Shown: positions 1-9,481, counted from the stretch's first letter. The stretch is DNA of 64,000 bases from Achromobacter seleniivolatilans (GCF_030864005.1 NZ_CP132976.1:5456001-5520000); one strand, 5' to 3'. Notes: a model not told the origin generated them from the letters alone. A program made the numbers and translations.

Positions 1-1
1 G

Positions 2-598
2 GAAGCCTTGGCGGCGGAGTTGCGTGCGCAGGGCGTGAAGGCGCGCGCGCTGGCGTTTGACGTGACGGATCGCCCTGCAGCCGAGGCGGCAGTAGCCAGC
101 ATCGACCGCCTGGATGCGCTGGTGGCCAACGCGGGTTATTGCCCGTGGGACGACTGGAATGCCGATGGCTGGGACGACGTGTTCCGGCAGGTCATCGATA
201 TCAATTTGTTGGGCGTCATGCATTTGACCCGAGCCGCGCTGGCCAAGATGTCGGCGCAAGGAGCGGGCCGCATGGTGCTTGTGTCGTCGGTCGCGGCGCG
301 CATGGGCGGCCTGGCGGCCAGCCCGCATTATGTGGCGGCCAAAGGCGGCACGCATGCGTTCGTGAAATGGCTGGCCAGGAAGGCGGCGTTGTCTGGCGTT
401 ACCGTCAACAGCGTGGCGCCAGGCGCCACCGCGACTGCCATGACCCAGGGCGCCGAACTGGATGCGAATAGAATCCCTCTGCAACGCATGGCCCAGCCAC
501 GCGAAATCGCCTTGCCCATCGCCTTTCTGTGCTCGGATGGCGCAAGCTACATCTGCGGCGCCACGCTGGACGTGAACGGTGGCGTCTACATGAACTAG
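2..598 (+). CDS. SDR-family oxidoreductase, 5'-truncated by the window edge
   Basis: C-terminal part of a classical short-chain dehydrogenase/reductase, an NAD(P)-dependent enzyme interconverting an alcohol and a ketone in the cytoplasm. Visible are the NAG motif (VANAG), the catalytic Ser in VLVSS, the Y-x-x-x-K pair in HYVAAKGG, and the usual C-terminal CGATLDVNGG. The nucleotide-binding TGxxxGIG end lies before base 1, so the frame is open from base 2 and no start is seen. Followed 11 bp later by a GntR regulator and then an acyltransferase E2 gene, so it is probably the distal part of a catabolic operon. Substrate unknown. Confidence 0.85.
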   Translation, partial: EALAAELRAQGVKARALAFDVTDRPAAEAAVASIDRLDALVANAGYCPWDDWNADGWDDVFRQVIDINLLGVMHLTRAALAKMSAQGAGRMVLVSSVAARMGGLAASPHYVAAKGGTHAFVKWLARKAALSGVTVNSVAPGATATAMTQGAELDANRIPLQRMAQPREIALPIAFLCSDGASYICGATLDVNGGVYMN

Positions 599-609
599 GC
601 GTAAAACAC

Positions 610-1311
610 ATGGATAGCAGCATCCTGGAAGGCCTGCTCGACAAGCAGGAACGGATTACGGTCGCGGACCAGATCTATCAAAAAACGCGTCAGCTCCTGA
701 TGAGCGGCGCGGTGCCGCCGGGTGAGAAAGTTACCTTGCGCGGTCTTGCGGCCGTCTTGAATACCAGCCCGATGCCGGTGCGGGAAGCAGTGAATAAGCT
801 GGTGGCCGAAGGCGCGCTGGAAATGCTGCCCAGCCGGGGCGTGCGTGTGCCCAAACCCGGGCTGCCCAAGTTTCGCGAGATTGTGCGTATCCGTTGTTGT
901 CTGGAAGGTTTTGCGGCGGCTGAAGCCGTCAAGATCATCAACGATGCAACGGTGGATCGTATTGAACGTTATGCCCAGGAGTTCGACAAACTTGGCCACC
1001 AGCGCAAGATCGATACCTTGAAGACCATCGAAGCCAATCGGAATCTGCATTTCACCCTGTACGAAGCGGCAGGAATGCCGCTGCTGGTCACGATGATCGA
1101 GAACATCTGGCTGCAAATCGCGCCGCTGTTTTCTTTGAGCATGAGCAGCAAGGACCGCAAGTCGGAAAGCTGGGAATCGTTCAGTCATCACGGCGATCTG
1201 CTGCAAGCGCTGCGGCGCCGCGACGCGGAAGGCGCGCGCGCGGCGGTGGTGGCCGATATTTCCGATGCTGCGGCCTATATCGAGAAGACAGGTAACTTAG
1301 CCAACAAGTAA
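610..1311 (+). CDS. GntR-family regulator with FCD domain
   Basis: Cytoplasmic one-component regulator of 233 aa. The N-terminal winged helix-turn-helix (about residues 15-80) includes the typical segment LRGLAAVLNTSPMPVREAV. The remainder is an all-helical FCD ligand domain of FadR/VanR type. A longer reading frame begins at 529 but overlaps the SDR gene; the ATG at 610 just after the SDR stop fits family length. It sits between the SDR and an E2 acyltransferase gene on the same strand and probably regulates this operon in response to a carboxylic acid. The ligand cannot be told from sequence. Confidence 0.85.
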   Translation: MDSSILEGLLDKQERITVADQIYQKTRQLLMSGAVPPGEKVTLRGLAAVLNTSPMPVREAVNKLVAEGALEMLPSRGVRVPKPGLPKFREIVRIRCCLEGFAAAEAVKIINDATVDRIERYAQEFDKLGHQRKIDTLKTIEANRNLHFTLYEAAGMPLLVTMIENIWLQIAPLFSLSMSSKDRKSESWESFSHHGDLLQALRRRDAEGARAAVVADISDAAAYIEKTGNLANK

Positions 1312-1323
1312 AGCGAGTGAGAC

Positions 1324-2586
1324 ATGGATATCGAGGTCGTAATGCCCACGATTGGCGCGGGCACGACGCAGGGAAAAATTCTTCAATGGTTGAAGCAGTC
1401 CGGCGACACGGTCAAGGTGGGCGATATCCTGGCCGAAATCGAAACGGACAAAGCCGTCATTGAACTGGAGGCCGTGGATAGCGGCATCCTGGAGCGTATC
1501 CATGTTGCCGCGGGCGATACCGCAGTGCCGGTAGGCGACGTCATTGCTACGTTGTCGTCCAAGCAGAGCGGACAGGCGCCAGCCGCATCCGGGCCTGCTT
1601 CCATTGCGGCCAAGGCTTCCGTGCCAACCTCGGCTTCAGTCCCGCCTTCAAGCTCGGCGTTTACTTCGACTCCAGCCCCCGCGCCCGCGCCAGTAGCAGC
1701 GTCGGCATCAGTCGCGGCCGAACCCGAACAACATCGCTTGTTTGCCAGCCCGTCCGCCCGCCGGGTTGCGCGCATCATGGGCGTGGACCTGCACACGCTG
1801 ACAGGCAGCGGCCCGAATGGACGTATCGTGCGGGTCGATATCGAACACGCCGCGGCATCAGCGCCAGCTCCTGCCGCAAAGCCGGCCGCGCCGGCGTCTT
1901 TGCCAGCGGCTGGCGCGTTGACGCCGCACTCCGCCATGCGTGCGACCATCGCGCGCCGCCTGGTGCAGTCCAAGCAGCAGGTTCCGCATTTCTACCTGAC
2001 GGTCGATTGCCGCATGGACGCGATGATGGCCGCGCGCGAATCCCTGAATGCTGCGGCAACCGTCCGCTATTCGCTGAACGATTTTTTGGTGATGGCAGTG
2101 GCCCGCGCCGTTGCTCGCGTGCCAGAGATCAATGCGCAGTGGACGGACGCAGGCACCCTGCGTCTTGATCAGATCGACCTGAGCATTGCGGTTGCGTTGG
2201 AGTCGGGATTGATCACGCCCATTCTGCGCGGCGCGGACAAGTTGGGTCTGAACGAGGTGTCCGCCCAGATCAAACAGTTGGCGGATCAGGCGCGCAGCGG
2301 ACGTTTGCGGCCAGAGCAATACGAAGGCGGAAGCCTGACGCTGTCCAACTTGGGGATGTATGGCGTGAAGTCGTTCGCCGCCATCATCAATCCCCCGCAA
2401 AGCGCGATTCTTGCGGCAGGCGCGGTGACGCGTCAACCGGTGGTGGATGGCGACGAACTACGTATTGGCCATGTGATGAGCCTGACCCTGTCGGCCGATC
2501 ACCGGGTGGTGGATGGCGCGTTGGGCGCCAGGTTCCTGCAAGCCGTGCAGCACTTGCTGGAGCATCCCATCGAATTGATTCTCTAG
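1324..2586 (+). CDS. Dihydrolipoamide acyltransferase (E2) of a 2-oxoacid or acetoin dehydrogenase complex
   Basis: E2 core subunit of 420 aa that moves an acyl group from lipoamide to CoA. Three parts are visible: one N-terminal lipoyl domain (about 1-78) with the lipoylated lysine in ETDKAV; an Ala/Pro/Ser-rich linker; a peripheral E1/E3-binding domain (about 138-172, SPSARRVARIMGVDL); and the C-terminal catalytic domain with the HxxxDG motif (DHRVVDG). Starts 12 bp after the GntR gene. No E1 alpha/beta or E3 lies inside the window; E1 genes probably lie upstream of base 1. Whether pyruvate, branched-chain oxoacids or acetoin is the substrate is not decidable here. Confidence 0.88.
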   Translation: MDIEVVMPTIGAGTTQGKILQWLKQSGDTVKVGDILAEIETDKAVIELEAVDSGILERIHVAAGDTAVPVGDVIATLSSKQSGQAPAASGPASIAAKASVPTSASVPPSSSAFTSTPAPAPAPVAASASVAAEPEQHRLFASPSARRVARIMGVDLHTLTGSGPNGRIVRVDIEHAAASAPAPAAKPAAPASLPAAGALTPHSAMRATIARRLVQSKQQVPHFYLTVDCRMDAMMAARESLNAAATVRYSLNDFLVMAVARAVARVPEINAQWTDAGTLRLDQIDLSIAVALESGLITPILRGADKLGLNEVSAQIKQLADQARSGRLRPEQYEGGSLTLSNLGMYGVKSFAAIINPPQSAILAAGAVTRQPVVDGDELRIGHVMSLTLSADHRVVDGALGARFLQAVQHLLEHPIELIL

Positions 2587-2717
2587 CGTTCTGAGTGGAA
2601 AGTTCTTGTCCAGGTAGTGTCCACATCAGCAGCGCTTAGCGTGGACCGCGAACGGCGCACAGACCGATGGCGGCGATTTAGTCGTAGCACCATTACATAA
2701 TGTCTGGAGACAAAACA

Positions 2718-3914
2718 ATGAACAAGCAGAAGCCGCTTTTCCGCATCGTCTGCGCCGCCGCCTTGGCAGTTGCGGTGCAGGGCGCATGGGCGCAAAGCGA
2801 AATCAAGATCGGATACAACAGCGATATGTCCGCCAGCGGCTCGGCCGATTTCGGCGTGTCTGCGTTGTCGGGCGCGCGCCAGGCCGCCGAAGAAATCAAC
2901 GCTGCGGGCGGGGTGTTGGGCAAGAAGATCGTCATCGTGCCGCGCGACGACGTGGGTTCGCCGCCCAAGTCCATTCAGAACGCCAATGAACTGGTCGACA
3001 ACGAGAAGGTTGTTGCGATGCTGGGCGGGGTGAACTCCGGCAATATGCTGGCCTGGCTGCACATCGTGCAGCAGAAAAAGATTCCAACCATTTCGCCGTC
3101 GGCTACTGCTACGGAAATCACCAACCGCTACAGCAAAGAGCCCGCCAACTACATCTTCCGCGTGTCGATGCGGGACCTGGATCAGATTACGCTTCTGGCG
3201 GCCTATGCGGCGCGTGCGACGCAGAACAAGAAGGTTGCCATCATTGCGGACACCACCGGTTATGGGCAGCAGGGCGCCAAGGACGCTGCCGCCGTACTGC
3301 AATTGCACGGCATTACGCCGGTAGCCAACGAGAAGTTCGGTCCGAAAGACACGGACATGAGCTCGCAGTTAAACAAGATCAAGGCGACGGGCGCCGACAC
3401 GCTGATCGTCTACGCGCTGGCGGACTCCAACGGCCACTTGATGCGCAGCCAGGAAAAGATCGGGTATTACCCGACCACGCTGGGTTCGTGGTCGAACCTG
3501 AGCCCTCCGTTCCTGCGTATCGCAGGGCCTGAGCTTGCCAAGAAAATGATCTTCTCGGCGTCCATCACCCAGGACTCCACGCCGCAATCCAAGGCGCTGT
3601 ACGACACGATCATGAAAAAGGAAGGCAAGCTGCCGACCTATGTGTTTGCAGCGCATGCCTATGACTCGGTCAAGATCCTGGCGGCGGCAATGGAGCAGGC
3701 CAAGTCCACCGATGGTGAAAAGGTTCAGCAGGCGCTGGAAAACCTGGGCAGCGTGAATGGCGTGATCAAGACCTACGCGCCGGCTTTCACCAAGGCCAAT
3801 CATGAAGCGCTGTCGTACAAGGACTTCCGTCTGGTGCGCTGGATTGACGGCAAGGTGGTGTCGGTGGATGACAACATTACCAAGGCCATCAAACCCGAAG
3901 ACCTGAAGCAGTAA
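2718..3914 (+). CDS. Branched-chain-type ABC transporter substrate-binding protein (copy 1)
   Basis: Periplasmic binding protein of 398 aa, Leu/Ile/Val-binding (Peripla_BP_6) type, with a Sec signal peptide ending at AWA-QS (about residue 26). Mature start is SEIKIGYNSDMSASGSADFG. The ATG at 2718 has a GGAGA ribosome site 7 bp upstream; an in-frame ATG at 2700 is less likely. It is very similar throughout to the protein at 8195-9397 (shared blocks such as LGGVNSGNMLAWLHIVQQKK). It has no permease directly beside it, so it may share the Liv-type core encoded at 9482-12897. Ligand unknown; the neighbours suggest an organic acid rather than an amino acid. Confidence 0.9.
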   Translation: MNKQKPLFRIVCAAALAVAVQGAWAQSEIKIGYNSDMSASGSADFGVSALSGARQAAEEINAAGGVLGKKIVIVPRDDVGSPPKSIQNANELVDNEKVVAMLGGVNSGNMLAWLHIVQQKKIPTISPSATATEITNRYSKEPANYIFRVSMRDLDQITLLAAYAARATQNKKVAIIADTTGYGQQGAKDAAAVLQLHGITPVANEKFGPKDTDMSSQLNKIKATGADTLIVYALADSNGHLMRSQEKIGYYPTTLGSWSNLSPPFLRIAGPELAKKMIFSASITQDSTPQSKALYDTIMKKEGKLPTYVFAAHAYDSVKILAAAMEQAKSTDGEKVQQALENLGSVNGVIKTYAPAFTKANHEALSYKDFRLVRWIDGKVVSVDDNITKAIKPEDLKQ

Positions 3915-3938
3915 GGTTCGCGGCTGGGCGGGGGCAGG

Positions 3939-4844
3939 TCAAGTCTGTTCTGGCCCGGCCTGGCCCTTGCTCAGGTGATCGACGAACAGCTTGGCGGCGG
4001 TGGGCAGCGAGTCATAGGCGCGCACGCAGATCTGAATCTTGCGGCGCGCCCAGGGCTCGGCCAGCGGGATGATGCGCAGGTCGAACATGACCGAGTAGCG
4101 GCGCGCGATATCCAGCGGCAGCACGCCGACGCCCAGCCCGGAATTCACCATGAAGCACAGGGCATCAAAGCCGGTCACCTGCACCTTGAGTTTGATGTTG
4201 CGCTTTTCGTCGCTGGCGGCGTTCGACAGGATGCGGTTGATGGCGCTGCCCCGGTGCAGGCCCACGAAGTCATGTTCCAGCGCGTCGGCAAAGCGAAAGC
4301 CCGGCCGGTCCTGCAAGGGGTGGTCGGCAGGAACGACAAGCGCCAGGGTGTCTTCGCGGTAGGGATAGATTTCGACGTCGTGGTCGGGCGCGGTGCCAGA
4401 GAAGATACCCACGTCGGCGGCGTTTTCGGCCACCGACTTGATGATGGTGGACGTGATCTTCTCTTCCAGGTCCACCTGTACGTTGGGGTAGTCGTTCAGG
4501 AACAGCTTGATGTCTTGCGGCAGGAACTGGGTGATGGCCGAGATATTGGCAAATACGCGGATAAAGCCGCGCAGGCCGCGCGAGTAGTCGCGCATCTGTA
4601 CGGCGATTTCGTCCAGCTCGTGTAGCGCGCGCCGGGCCATGGTGGACAGAGCAATGCCAGCGGGCGTTGCGCGTATGCCTTTGTTGGTGCGGATGAGCAG
4701 CCGGATTTTCAGATCGGCTTCAAGTTCGCTGATGCGTTTGCTGATGGCGGCCGCGGCGATGTGCTCGTGTTCAGCCGCCGCCGCAATGGTGCCCTGTTCG
4801 ACCACGCTGATGAAAAGCTTTAGGGAAGTGGGGTCAAGACGCAT
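3939..4844 (-). CDS. LysR-family transcriptional regulator
   Basis: LTTR of 301 aa: N-terminal HTH (SLKLFISVVEQGTIAAAAEH and following) and the periplasmic-binding-like effector domain. The frame stays open to 5030, but the ATG at 4844 starts exactly where LTTRs normally do (MRLDPTSLKLF). Transcribed divergently from the aldehyde dehydrogenase gene, with a 185-bp shared upstream region that holds a GCTATT/AATAGC palindrome. It is therefore the likely local regulator of the dehydrogenase/GMC/ABC block. Effector unknown. Confidence 0.9.
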   Translation of the reverse strand: MRLDPTSLKLFISVVEQGTIAAAAEHEHIAAAAISKRISELEADLKIRLLIRTNKGIRATPAGIALSTMARRALHELDEIAVQMRDYSRGLRGFIRVFANISAITQFLPQDIKLFLNDYPNVQVDLEEKITSTIIKSVAENAADVGIFSGTAPDHDVEIYPYREDTLALVVPADHPLQDRPGFRFADALEHDFVGLHRGSAINRILSNAASDEKRNIKLKVQVTGFDALCFMVNSGLGVGVLPLDIARRYSVMFDLRIIPLAEPWARRKIQICVRAYDSLPTAAKLFVDHLSKGQAGPEQT

Positions 4845-4956
4845 GGCGGAAAACACGGGCAGAGGTGAAAGGTCATTGTAGCCATGCCGGGGCTTGCCAT
4901 CGCGTTTGGCGATGGCGGCATCGTTAATGACTGCTATTGGGGACGGCGATGCCATT

Positions 4957-4977
4957 GCTATTCTCACCAAAAATAGC
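4957..4977. promoter_or_regulatory. Palindromic candidate LysR operator upstream of the aldehyde dehydrogenase
   Basis: GCTATT, nine bases, AATAGC: a perfect 6-bp inverted repeat that contains a T-N11-A core (T4961, A4973). A further GCTATT copy lies at 4933-4938. It sits between the divergent LysR and dehydrogenase genes. Assignment to that LysR is inference from position. Confidence 0.5.
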
Positions 4978-5029
4978 GACCGGCCCGCATGAACGGACCG
5001 CGCAAGAACGATGGATGGAGCGCAAGACA

Positions 5030-6499
5030 ATGAATCTGCAAAATAGCCAGCTGCTACGGCAGCAGGCGTACATTGGCGGCGCCTGGTGCGACGCCGACAA
5101 TCAGGCCACCATTACGGTGCGCAACCCCTTTGACGCCACGCCGCTGGGCACAGTGCCCAATCTGGGGCAAGCTGAAACCGCACGCGCCATCGCGGCGGCC
5201 GATGCCGCGTTGCCCGCCTGGCGAGCCAGGACGGGCAAGGAACGCGGCGCCATTTTGCGCCGCTGGCACAACCTGATCGAAGCCAATAGCGACGATCTGG
5301 CCTTGCTGCTGACGCTGGAGCAAGGCAAACCGCTGGCCGAGGCCCGGGGCGAACTGAACTACGCGCTGTCTTTCGTGGACTGGTTTGCGGAAGAAGCCAA
5401 GCGCATCTATGGCGACGTCCTGCCCCACACCCGCAGCGACCAGCGCATGCTGGCCATCCGTCAGCCCGTGGGCGTGTGCGCAGCCATCATTGCTTGGAAC
5501 TTCCCGTCTGCATTGGTCACGCGCAAGGTCAGCCCTGCCTTGGCGGCCGGTTGCACTGTGGTGCTAAAGCCTTCTGAATTGACGCCATTCACCGCGCTGG
5601 CGCTGGCCTGGCTGGGCGAGCAGGCGGGTATTCCGCCCGGCGTGCTGAATGTGGTCATTGGCGATCCGGTGCCTATAGGCACCGAGCTGACGCAGAACGC
5701 CACGGTACGCAAACTGACGTTTACCGGTTCGACCCAGACCGGCCGGTTGCTGATGCAGCAAAGCGCATCGAACATCAAGAAGCTGTCGTTGGAGCTGGGC
5801 GGAAACGCGCCGTTCATCGTGTTTGAAGATGCCGATCTGGACGAGGCAGTGCAAGGGCTGGTGCTGTCCAAGTTCCGTAACGCGGGTCAAACCTGCGTCT
5901 GCGCCAATCGTGTGTACGTGCACGAAAGCGTGGCTGATGCGTTCAACGACAAGCTGCTGGCCGAGATCCGCCGCATGAAGGTGGGTGGCGGTCTGGAGGC
6001 TGGCGTGACCCAAGGTCCGCTGATTGACCAGCGGGCGGTAGACAAAGTGACGCGGCTGGTGGCGGATGCCACGCTCCACGGCGCCACGCTGCTCGCAGGC
6101 GGCAAGCTGCGCGAAGCGGGCACGCTGCTGTACGAACCGACATTGCTGACAGGCATTACCGACGCCATGGAACTGGCGCACGAAGAGATCTTCGGACCGG
6201 TGGTGGGCATCAGCACCTTTGAATCCGAAGCCGCCGTGCTGGCGCGCGCCAATGACAGCGCATCGGGCCTGGCCGCTTATTTCTACACCGCCAATCTGGA
6301 ACGCGTGTGGCGCATGATGGAAGGTCTGGAATACGGCATCGTCGGCGTCAATACCGGCGCCGTATCCAACGAAGTCGGACCGTTTGGCGGTATCAAGGAA
6401 TCGGGCGTGGGCCGTGAAGGGTCCAAGTACGGCATCGAAGAGTTTCTTGAAATCAAATACGTTTGCCTGGCCGGCAAATCGTTCAACGCGCCGCGCTAA
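5030..6499 (+). CDS. NAD(P)-dependent aldehyde dehydrogenase, succinate-semialdehyde dehydrogenase-like
   Basis: ALDH superfamily enzyme of 489 aa oxidising an aldehyde to a carboxylate. Catalytic residues are in place: general base Glu255 in LELGG and nucleophile Cys289 in NAGQTCVCANR, with the cofactor segment FTGSTQTGR. The pattern (GQTCVCANR, PFGGIKESGVGREG) is that of the GabD/SSADH subfamily. ATG at 5030 has GGAG nine bases upstream; an in-frame upstream extension to 4937 is less plausible. It is followed 18 bp later by a GMC alcohol oxidoreductase, so the pair could take an alcohol to an acid. Which semialdehyde is used is not shown by sequence. Confidence 0.88.
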   Translation: MNLQNSQLLRQQAYIGGAWCDADNQATITVRNPFDATPLGTVPNLGQAETARAIAAADAALPAWRARTGKERGAILRRWHNLIEANSDDLALLLTLEQGKPLAEARGELNYALSFVDWFAEEAKRIYGDVLPHTRSDQRMLAIRQPVGVCAAIIAWNFPSALVTRKVSPALAAGCTVVLKPSELTPFTALALAWLGEQAGIPPGVLNVVIGDPVPIGTELTQNATVRKLTFTGSTQTGRLLMQQSASNIKKLSLELGGNAPFIVFEDADLDEAVQGLVLSKFRNAGQTCVCANRVYVHESVADAFNDKLLAEIRRMKVGGGLEAGVTQGPLIDQRAVDKVTRLVADATLHGATLLAGGKLREAGTLLYEPTLLTGITDAMELAHEEIFGPVVGISTFESEAAVLARANDSASGLAAYFYTANLERVWRMMEGLEYGIVGVNTGAVSNEVGPFGGIKESGVGREGSKYGIEEFLEIKYVCLAGKSFNAPR

Positions 6500-6517
6500 G
6501 CCCTTCGGATTCCAGCC

Positions 6518-8152
6518 ATGAACCAAGCACCGCAAGCATCCCTGCAGGATGCCGACACGTTCGATTATGTGATTGTGGGTTCCGGCGCGGCCGGGTCCAT
6601 TCTGGCGAACCGCCTGACCGCTGACGGCGCGACCGTATGCGTGCTGGAAGCGGGGCCGCCTGACAACAGCCCATATCTGCACATTCCGGCAGGTTTCATC
6701 AAGGCGGTGTTCAACAAGAAATACGCCTGGCAGTATTCAAGCGAAGGCACGGCGCAGACCAACGGCCGCCGCATCCCGATTCCGCAGGGCCGCACGCTGG
6801 GCGGGTCAACCTCCATCAATGGCCTGGTCTACAACCGGGGCCAGGCGGCCGACTTTGATCACTGGGCCAGTCTGGGCAATCCGGGCTGGGCCTATGAAGA
6901 CGTGCTGCCGTACTTCAAGTCGATGGAACGGCGCGTGGGCGGAGACGACCGCTACCGCGGTCGCCAGGGCGAGCTGCCCGTGACCGATATCGACTGGATA
7001 CATCCGCTGTGCGAAGCCTTTATCGCTGGCGCGGTGGAGCAGGGCATTCCGCGCAATCCCGATTACAACGGCGCTGATCAGGCGGGCGTGGGCTACTTTC
7101 AGCGCACGATCGACCGTGGCTGGCGCATGAGCACCGCCAAGTGCTTCCTGAAGCCCGCGATGGCGCGCAAGACTCTGGACGTGCGCACCTATGCGCAGGC
7201 CACCCGCGTCCTGTTCGATGGCACCCGCGCGGTGGGCGTGGCCTATTGCCACCCCGCGCATCCGGCGCGCACCCGCTCAGTGCTGGCACGCCGCGAGGTC
7301 ATCGTGGCTTGCGGCGCCATCAATACGCCCAAACTGTTGCAGCTGTCTGGCCTGGGGCCGGCAGACCTGCTGCGCGCGCACAATATCGAAGTGGTCCGCG
7401 ACCTGCCTGGCGTGGGTGAGAACCTGAGCGATCACTACTCCGTGCGCATCGTGGCGCGAGTCAAGAACAGTCAGACCATGAACGAACTGGTCAAAGGACT
7501 GAGCTTGGCGGGGCAGATCAGCCGCTGGCTGATGAAGCGCCCCAGCATCATGGCGCTGAGTCCGTCGCTGCTGCATTACTTCTGGAAGTCCACGCCCGAG
7601 CTGACTGCGCCGGACCTGCAAGGCGTGTTCACACCCGCCAGCTACAAGGAAGGGTATGTGGGCCTGCTGGACGATTTTCCCGGCATGACTGCTGGCGTGT
7701 GGCAGCACCGCCCCGAAAGCCGCGGACAGGTGCGTATCCGCTCTGCCGATCCGCTGCAAGACCCCGTCATCCTGGCCAACTATCTGGAAAACGAGCGCGA
7801 CCAGATCACGCTGGTGCGCGGCATACGCCTGGCGCGCCGCCTGCTGCAATCGCAGGCGCTGGCGCCGTTCTTTGATCGCGAAGCGCTGCCCGGCCCGTTG
7901 TGCGAATCCGATTCCGAGCTGCTGGATTTCGCGCGCCGCTACGGCGTGTCGTCCTATCACGTCAACGGTACGGCCCGCATGGGCCAGGCCGGCGACAAAT
8001 ACGCCGTGGTCGATGCGCAGTTGCGCGTACACGGTGTGCAGAACTTGCGGGTGATCGATTCGTCGGTGATGCCGTCCATGCCTTCGGCCAATATCTGCGC
8101 GGCCACCATGATGATCGGTAATAAAGCCGCCGACCTGATCAAGCAATCCTGA
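6518..8152 (+). CDS. GMC-family FAD-dependent alcohol oxidoreductase (choline dehydrogenase-like)
   Basis: Flavoprotein of 544 aa oxidising a primary alcohol. The N-terminal FAD-binding motif is VIVGSGAAGS, followed by the GMC signature GRTLGGSTSINGLVYNRG near residue 90. The C-terminal catalytic histidine lies in SSYHVNGTARMG, and the closing block PSANICAATMMIGNKAADLI is typical. No signal peptide or transmembrane segment is visible. It lies between the aldehyde dehydrogenase and a binding-protein gene. Choline is only the best-known substrate of the family; the context suggests another alcohol. Confidence 0.88.
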   Translation: MNQAPQASLQDADTFDYVIVGSGAAGSILANRLTADGATVCVLEAGPPDNSPYLHIPAGFIKAVFNKKYAWQYSSEGTAQTNGRRIPIPQGRTLGGSTSINGLVYNRGQAADFDHWASLGNPGWAYEDVLPYFKSMERRVGGDDRYRGRQGELPVTDIDWIHPLCEAFIAGAVEQGIPRNPDYNGADQAGVGYFQRTIDRGWRMSTAKCFLKPAMARKTLDVRTYAQATRVLFDGTRAVGVAYCHPAHPARTRSVLARREVIVACGAINTPKLLQLSGLGPADLLRAHNIEVVRDLPGVGENLSDHYSVRIVARVKNSQTMNELVKGLSLAGQISRWLMKRPSIMALSPSLLHYFWKSTPELTAPDLQGVFTPASYKEGYVGLLDDFPGMTAGVWQHRPESRGQVRIRSADPLQDPVILANYLENERDQITLVRGIRLARRLLQSQALAPFFDREALPGPLCESDSELLDFARRYGVSSYHVNGTARMGQAGDKYAVVDAQLRVHGVQNLRVIDSSVMPSMPSANICAATMMIGNKAADLIKQS

Positions 8153-8194
8153 ATAACCACACGCGATCACTTGAGTGATCCGCTAGGAGACAAC

Positions 8195-9397
8195 GTGTAT
8201 ACCAAGCATTTCCCCAAGAAGATTCAAGCCTTGTTGCTGTCGGCAGCGCTATTGGGCGCCAGCGGCGCCGCGATCGCTGACGACATCAAGATCGGTTTCA
8301 ACAGCGATATGTCGGCCACCGGCTCGGCAGACTTTGGCATTTCCGCACTGGCCGGCGCGCGCCAGGCCGCGGATGACTTGAACGCCGCAGGCGGCGTGCT
8401 GGGCAAGAAGGTCGTCATCGTTGAACGCGATGATGTGGGCGCACCGCCCAAGGCCATCCAGAACACCAATGAGCTGGTCGACAACGTTAAAGTCAATGCC
8501 ATGCTGGGCGGCGTGAACTCCGGCAATATGCTGGCGTGGCTGCATATCGTTCAGCAGAAAAAGATCCCCACGATTTCGCCGGTGGCAACGGCTACCGACA
8601 TCACGAACCGTTACGCCAAGACGCCGCCGAACTATGTGTTCCGCGTGTCGATGCGCGACCGCGACCAGATCGCGCTGCTGGCGGCCTACGCGGCGCGCTC
8701 CAGCCAATCGGGCAAGGTGGCGATCATTGCCGACACCACGGGCTACGGCCAGCAAGGCGCAAAGGACGCGCTGGAAATCCTGGCGCTGCATAAGATCACG
8801 CCGGTTGCCAACGAGAAGTTCGGTCCCAAGGACACGGACATGAGCTCGCAGCTGAACAAGATCAAGGCCTCGGGCGCGGACACGCTGATTGTCTACGCGC
8901 TGGCCGACTCCAACGCGCACGTCATGCGCAGCCTGGAGAAGATCAATTATTTCCCGACCACGCTGGCTTCCTGGGCCAACCTGAGCTCGCCGTTCCTGCG
9001 TATTGCAGGCCCGGAGCTGGCCAAGAAGATGATCTTCACCGCGTCGATCACGGAAGATTCCTCGCCGCAGTCCAAAACGCTGTACGACACGCTGATGAAG
9101 CGCGACGGCCGCGTGCCCACCTATGTGATGGCTGCGCAAGCGTATGACTCGGTCAAGCTGATCGCGGCCGCGATGGAGCAGGCCAAATCGACGGATGGCG
9201 CAGCGGTGCAGGCGGCCTTGCAGCAGCTGTCGCAGGCCCAGGGCGTGATCAAGAACTACCAGCAGCCGTTCTCGGCGGACAACCATGAAGCGCTGTCGGT
9301 CAAGGATTTCCGGCTGGTGCGGTGGATCGACGGCAAGGTCGTGTCGGTGGACGATGACGTCACCCGCAAGATCACGCCGGACGATCTGAAGCTGTAA
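8195..9397 (+). CDS. Branched-chain-type ABC transporter substrate-binding protein (copy 2)
   Basis: Periplasmic binding protein of 400 aa, close paralogue of the one at 2718-3914. GTG start at 8195 with AGGAGA four bases upstream; a TTG at 8171 in the same frame would swallow the ribosome site. Sec signal ending AIA-DD (about residue 29). First gene of a binding protein, LivH, LivM-LivG, LivF set. An 85-bp gap with a strong GC hairpin (9431-9458) separates it from livH, which would let the binding-protein mRNA be more abundant than the membrane genes. Ligand unknown. Confidence 0.9.
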   Translation: MYTKHFPKKIQALLLSAALLGASGAAIADDIKIGFNSDMSATGSADFGISALAGARQAADDLNAAGGVLGKKVVIVERDDVGAPPKAIQNTNELVDNVKVNAMLGGVNSGNMLAWLHIVQQKKIPTISPVATATDITNRYAKTPPNYVFRVSMRDRDQIALLAAYAARSSQSGKVAIIADTTGYGQQGAKDALEILALHKITPVANEKFGPKDTDMSSQLNKIKASGADTLIVYALADSNAHVMRSLEKINYFPTTLASWANLSSPFLRIAGPELAKKMIFTASITEDSSPQSKTLYDTLMKRDGRVPTYVMAAQAYDSVKLIAAAMEQAKSTDGAAVQAALQQLSQAQGVIKNYQQPFSADNHEALSVKDFRLVRWIDGKVVSVDDDVTRKITPDDLKL

Positions 9398-9430
9398 GCA
9401 CGGCACACAGCAGCACAGTCAAGGATCTCT

Positions 9431-9458
9431 CCCCCGGGGCGTCGCGGCGCGCCGGGGG
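9431..9458 (+). terminator. Intercistronic GC hairpin after the binding-protein gene
   Basis: CCCCCGG (9431-9437) pairs with CCGGGGG (9452-9458) around a GC-rich loop. There is no T-run, so it is more likely an attenuating or mRNA-protecting hairpin than a full terminator. Such hairpins are common between binding-protein and permease genes. Confidence 0.5.
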
Positions 9459-9481
9459 ATGCGCCACAAGGGGCCCCCAGC

